Of a DNA stretch of 10,334 nt, positions 7,283 through 10,334 are shown in pieces. The DNA lies in contig CABUWB010000047.1 in assembly GCA_902495025.1 (NCBI GenBank), forward strand, positions 1-10,334, given 5' to 3'. Source of the DNA: an uncultured Eubacteriales bacterium. Its GTDB lineage: Bacteria; Bacillota; Clostridia; Lachnospirales; CAG-274. Numbering within the stretch: position 1 is the stretch's first letter; each line of letters opens with the position of its first letter. A model generated the notes under the pieces. It worked only from the letters and a program-made list of their open reading frames with translations, did not search any database and had not been told where the DNA came from. The translations under genes were made by a program, and so were the position numbers.

Positions 7283-9103
7283 ATGAATATTATGATTGCT
7301 AATTTAAGCCTTATATCGAGTGTTGTCAATGAATATGACTACTTTTGGATTGATAATGAACCAAAGCATATTAAGGGAATACAGACAAATGAGGCGGCAA
7401 CTAAGTTTTTTTTATGGTATCTTAATTGCAGAGGGGAAAAGCTGGATAAGATTTTATATATGGCATCAAGTGAGGTTAAAGAAGAAAAAAAGATTAAGTA
7501 TGATAGGGATAAGAAGAAAATTTCTGTTGAATGTGGTGAAGATTCAATAAGCACAGAGAGCTTTTACATAGAAAGAATATTAGAATATTGTGCAGAGAAC
7601 GGATATTGTAATAATGGTAAGAATATTGAATTTATACCGGTGGAAATAAACGGAGCAAGAATACCTCAGAAGCTTATAGATGAAATAAACAGACTTGAAG
7701 AAAGCGGAGAGCAAATTTATGTTTACCTTGACACTACGGGTGGTCAGCGTGATGATATTAACAGACTTCAGCTGCTGGCAAAATTTCTTACATATAAGGG
7801 CATTAGAATAGAAATGCCTGTATATTGTAATTTTGGTAAACATAAAATAGAAAAAGTAGATGCATACGATATGCTTGATGTACTTGATGGTGTAAGCCAG
7901 TTTATCACAACGGGTCAAAGTACGTTGCTGAAGAAAGCTATTCAGAGTGAAAATAAAGAGATTGACGAGCTTTTGGAAACCATGCAAAGGTTTACCAATG
8001 ATATTCAACTTTGCAGAGTGGAAAGGCTTGATATAATACTCAACGAGATGGGTGAAAAACTTAATCAACTGAATGATATATCAGTAAACAAAAGTAAGCT
8101 GGTTATTTTTAAGCAGCTTATCCCTATGATAAGGGAAAAGTTTTTTGGAAGCAATAACTCCATAGGTTATCCTGATATTGTTAAATGGTGTGTGGAGAAT
8201 GGTTTTATCCAACAGGCACTTACTATATATGTCGAAATGATTCCCAGATATTTATTTGATAATATAATAGAATATAATGGAGAAAAACCGCACAAAGACG
8301 GAAAATCTACTATGTTTGGTACTGAGGAGGCAGAGGATTTATATTCAGGGTTGTTGAGTTTATATAAGTCAGCATCTTCTATAGACCGAGAGCTGGAAAG
8401 GTGTAAGGAGGAATATGCTAAAATAAAAAATAATAATAAGAATAAGAATGGATATGATAAGAATAATATAATTATTCAACAACTAATTTCTTCAAATATT
8501 AAAACGATGCAAGATATTGTCGAAAAACTTAGACCGTACATAGATACAGAGAACCCTAACAAATTTAAATTAGGTGATGAATTTAAAGCTGTATTCAGGG
8601 AATCCGGATTTGTGGATAAAATACAGGCTAAAAAAGATGGCAGTGTAGAAACCATATCGGTAATGAATGTATTATTTAATGAAATAGGAAATCTAAAGGC
8701 TGTTCTTGGTATAAAGGAAATTGAAGAGGTCGGCAAGGCGAAGGATAAGTCCAGCGAAACTATTTCCAAAAAGATAGCTACAATAAAAATTATTGAAAAG
8801 TTTATATACGGAAATGAAATGGAATCTGATTCTGAAGAAAAAATGGAGGTAATTAAGCTTAGAGGGGACATTTCAGTTGAAGAAATACGGAAAATATTAT
8901 ATGACTATGTATATGTTAAAGCTATGCGTAATATGTTAAATCATGCATCTGAAAAGGAAAATATAACAGGTAATGATGCTGAATTATATGAGAAGATGGG
9001 ATATGGCGATGTGAAAAAAATATCTCTGGATGAACTGAAAAGTAATATATATAGAGCAATTGACAGACTGACTGATGCAGGGGAAAGGTGTGTGATTAAA
9101 TGA
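7283..9103 (+). CDS. CARF-HEPN protein, putative cOA-activated ribonuclease (Csx1/Csm6-like, TM1812-type)
   Basis: A 606-residue ancillary effector. The N-terminal CARF domain (about 1-215) is Rossmann-like and has the ligand-binding signature YLDTTGGQRDD (148-158), matching the DxTxGxR/K motif of TM1812/Csx1 proteins. Next comes a helical middle region (about 215-370) with a WCVENGFIQQALTIYVE stretch that resembles Csx1-type proteins. An Asn/Lys low-complexity linker lies at about 381-398. The C-terminal HEPN domain carries the catalytic R-x4-H motif AMRNMLNHA (Arg549, His554). Predicted role: bind cyclic oligoadenylate made by Cas10 and cut RNA non-specifically in the cytoplasm. AAAGGAG (7267-7273) lies nine bases before the ATG. 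The gene's end overlaps the next gene by four bases. Domain calls are strong; the activating cOA ring size is unknown. Confidence 0.9.
   Translation: MNIMIANLSLISSVVNEYDYFWIDNEPKHIKGIQTNEAATKFFLWYLNCRGEKLDKILYMASSEVKEEKKIKYDRDKKKISVECGEDSISTESFYIERILEYCAENGYCNNGKNIEFIPVEINGARIPQKLIDEINRLEESGEQIYVYLDTTGGQRDDINRLQLLAKFLTYKGIRIEMPVYCNFGKHKIEKVDAYDMLDVLDGVSQFITTGQSTLLKKAIQSENKEIDELLETMQRFTNDIQLCRVERLDIILNEMGEKLNQLNDISVNKSKLVIFKQLIPMIREKFFGSNNSIGYPDIVKWCVENGFIQQALTIYVEMIPRYLFDNIIEYNGEKPHKDGKSTMFGTEEAEDLYSGLLSLYKSASSIDRELERCKEEYAKIKNNNKNKNGYDKNNIIIQQLISSNIKTMQDIVEKLRPYIDTENPNKFKLGDEFKAVFRESGFVDKIQAKKDGSVETISVMNVLFNEIGNLKAVLGIKEIEEVGKAKDKSSETISKKIATIKIIEKFIYGNEMESDSEEKMEVIKLRGDISVEEIRKILYDYVYVKAMRNMLNHASEKENITGNDAELYEKMGYGDVKKISLDELKSNIYRAIDRLTDAGERCVIK
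8419..8472 (+). repeat. AT-rich low-complexity stretch encoding an Asn/Lys linker
   Basis: A run of AAT, AAA and AAG codons in the CARF-HEPN gene encodes KIKNNNKNKNGYDKNN. It lies between the helical middle region and the HEPN half, and is most simply a flexible interdomain linker. The simple sequence could be prone to slippage length changes. Confidence 0.7.
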
Positions 9104-9456
9104 AGATGTTATGGGTATCAAGGCATTACATGACTGATGGTCAGCTTGAGGCGCTTGACAGGATATTTGGTGATATAGAGATTGTACAGTATGATAAAAC
9201 TGTCAAAAATATGGAAGATATTGTTTCGGATGATATTGACATATATGCAGTTGTTTTTCCAACTGGAAAACTGGCAGAGCTTTATAATAAAGTTAAAGGA
9301 AGTGCAAGAATTATTACACCTGAATCAGAGAGGCGTTTTACAGGTAACTATATAACCAATCCTGCCACAGGTGCCAAAGAGAAGGAGTATGCCTTCCTGC
9401 ATAAACACTGGCTTGAGTATAAAAAAATAGATATAGAAATTGATATACTAGATTGA
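9100..9456 (+). CDS. Small Rossmann-like CRISPR ancillary protein, candidate ring nuclease (Csx15/Csx20-like)
   Basis: A 118-residue protein, last gene of the operon, overlapping the CARF-HEPN gene by ATGA. The N-terminus MLWVSRHYMTDGQLEAL is a beta-strand, an SRH turn and a helix; this resembles the 'SHxLTxxQ' start of Csx15 and Csx20 proteins as I remember them. Two further strands follow (DIEIVQYD, IDIYAVVFP), then a helix and TPESERR. The C-terminal FLHKHWLEYKKI recalls the 'FxHxxFxxY' end of Csx20. These small CARF-like proteins are proposed or reported to cleave cyclic oligoadenylate, which would switch off the neighbouring effector. The start is set by AAAGGTG (9084-9090) nine bases before ATG. 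The subfamily is uncertain, and an uncharacterised cOA-binding regulator remains possible. Confidence 0.6.
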   Translation: MKMLWVSRHYMTDGQLEALDRIFGDIEIVQYDKTVKNMEDIVSDDIDIYAVVFPTGKLAELYNKVKGSARIITPESERRFTGNYITNPATGAKEKEYAFLHKHWLEYKKIDIEIDILD

Positions 9457-9459
9457 AAG

Positions 9460-9490
9460 ACCCCCCCGGTTTATTAATGGACCGGGGGGT
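9460..9490. terminator. GC-rich hairpin between convergent genes, probable bidirectional terminator
   Basis: CCCCCCGGT (9462-9470) pairs with ACCGGGGGG (9481-9489) in a nine-base-pair stem with a ten-base AT-rich loop. A9460-T9490 extends the stem if C9461 is bulged. It starts four bases after the last operon stop and 41 bases from the convergent gene's stop. There is no T-run after it on the + strand; the - strand continues TCTTTC. Position and stability favour a terminator, though it is not a textbook intrinsic one. Confidence 0.65.
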
Positions 9491-9530
9491 CCATATAAAG
9501 ACTAAGGGATTAATTTAAAACTTTGACGAT

Positions 9531-10334
9531 TTATTCTCCGGAAAGAGTGACGGTTTTAGTCTGGCTGTCCCAACCGGCATTAAAACCAAGGGCTTCTGCT
9601 ATTGTACGGAGTGGGAGGCAGGTTCTGTTGTTTGATATTTCTGTTACTGCTCCGTTGGCATTCTTTTTAAATCCGCTACTGTCAATGTAATAGTTTGTGT
9701 TTACTGGGAAATACATCTGTTTTTCACCATATTTTACGATTGCGGTTTTAGTGTCAGGTTCCCAGTCTACCGATGCGCCGACAATGGTGGAAACTATCGA
9801 GCGCAGAGGAATCATTGTCGAGTTTGAAAACTGCTGGATATAAGGTGAACAGTCGGTTGATTTGCTTTTTCCGTCTACTGTTATTGTAGGACTGCCTATT
9901 GTTAAAGTAACCAGCTGTGGAATATCCATATTTATGGTATCAATGTAGAAATTATAGGTATTATCGGGAATATTTGATGGATTGCCCTTGTTTTCCTCTG
10001 CTGTTGAGATTTTGGAAGAATCTGATTTTGAATTTGCCTTTGCTTTTCTTGAACTTTTGGATTTGTTTTTTGATTCTGATTTTGTTTCGGTTATATTTAT
10101 ATTGTAAGTATCACCCTCCTGAATGTTAGTAATCTGGTTATAAGTATTTTTATTTACAACGAGAGTTTCTATGGTGCTGTCTTTAATGTTGATATTTAAC
10201 TCATCGTTGATAATGGTGTTGTTGCCAGAAACCTCTGGAGAATTTGCATTATCTCCTGAGGTGGTACTACTTTCCGTATCAAACTCGGTGGTTACATCAG
10301 TGGTAGTTTCAGTGGTAGTTTCAGTAGTAGTTTC
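9531..10334 (-). CDS. Surface protein with copper-amine-oxidase-like stalk domain (5' end outside window)
   Basis: The frame is open from the TAA at 9531-9533 to the right edge, giving the C-terminal 267 residues of a longer protein. From the N-terminal side: a low-complexity ETTT/Ser/Asp linker (10260-10334); an Asn/Ile/Thr-rich section; a basic Ser/Lys-rich stretch (10011-10082); then a stalk domain (9534 to about 9905) of the copper amine oxidase N-terminal-like family (PF07833). That domain shows its repeated half-motifs: MIPLRSIVSTIVGASVDW followed by TKTAIVKY, and CLPLRTIAEALGFNAGWD followed by TKTVTLSGE. Such domains are common on secreted cell-wall-associated proteins of Clostridia and do not imply oxidase activity. 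It has no evident link to the CRISPR operon. The signal peptide, if any, is off-window. Confidence 0.9.
   Translation of the reverse strand, partial: ETTTETTTETTTDVTTEFDTESSTTSGDNANSPEVSGNNTIINDELNINIKDSTIETLVVNKNTYNQITNIQEGDTYNINITETKSESKNKSKSSRKAKANSKSDSSKISTAEENKGNPSNIPDNTYNFYIDTINMDIPQLVTLTIGSPTITVDGKSKSTDCSPYIQQFSNSTMIPLRSIVSTIVGASVDWEPDTKTAIVKYGEKQMYFPVNTNYYIDSSGFKKNANGAVTEISNNRTCLPLRTIAEALGFNAGWDSQTKTVTLSGE
10299..10334. repeat. 12-bp tandem repeat encoding ETTT
   Basis: Three units of AGTGGTAGTTTC (+ strand) at 10299, 10311 and 10323; the third has one change (AGTAGTAGTTTC). On the - strand they encode ETTT units of the surface protein's linker, and the array may continue beyond the window. 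Confidence 0.9.

Noticed and set aside
9458..9492. Integrase attachment site or transposon end
   Set aside because: It is a single hairpin with no matching copy, direct repeats or recombinase gene in the window.
9917..10129. 70-codon + strand frame
   Set aside because: It is antisense to the continuing surface-protein frame, with no ribosome binding site or recognisable product.
10299..10334. CRISPR array
   Set aside because: The units are 12 bases, directly adjacent and in coding frame, with no spacers. No repeat-spacer pattern is seen anywhere in the window.
9531..10334. Copper amine oxidase enzyme
   Set aside because: Only the N-terminal-like stalk repeat is present; no catalytic amine oxidase domain is visible.

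Overview
The window carries the 3' end of a type III CRISPR-Cas effector operon, all on the + strand (1-9456). A convergent, unrelated surface-protein gene on the - strand runs off the right edge (9531-10334). The DNA is AT-rich, ribosome binding sites are of the AAGGAGG type, and the surface protein has a copper-amine-oxidase-like 'stalk' domain with a Thr/Glu linker. Together these suggest a Gram-positive Clostridia (Bacillota), perhaps a gut or rumen anaerobe. This is an inference from style; no rRNA or marker gene is present.

Layout of the operon: Cas10, C-terminal 450 residues only (1-1354); a single-domain Cas7-like RAMP (1351-1905); a Csx10/Cas5-type RAMP with a long helical C-terminal tail (1909-3393); a tandem double Cas7 (3398-4684); a small Csx19-like protein (4687-5082); a 731-residue TIGR03986-type RAMP with a large insertion (5084-7279); a 606-residue CARF-HEPN protein (7283-9103); and a 118-residue Csx15/Csx20-like candidate ring nuclease (9100-9456). 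Genes overlap or are 1-4 bases apart throughout, so they are probably one transcript. Csx10, Csx19 and TIGR03986 proteins together point to subtype III-D. The gene list resembles the type III-Dv complex described in Synechocystis (Cas10, Cas7-Cas5-Cas11, Cas7-2x, Csx19, Cas7-insertion), but here the Cas7 and Cas5 parts are separate genes.

Proposed working: the RAMP proteins and Csx19 form the crRNA-guided backbone that binds and cuts target RNA. Cas10 keeps the paired palm aspartates (AGDD variant of GGDD) and so should make cyclic oligoadenylate (cOA). The CARF domain of the 606-residue protein would sense cOA and turn on its HEPN ribonuclease (R549/H554). The last small protein, translationally coupled to the effector, may degrade cOA as an off-switch. 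No adaptation genes, Cas6 or CRISPR array lie in the window; they would have to be upstream or elsewhere.

A GC-rich hairpin at 9460-9490 separates the operon from the convergent gene and is probably a shared terminator. No stretch over 300 bases is without a gene.
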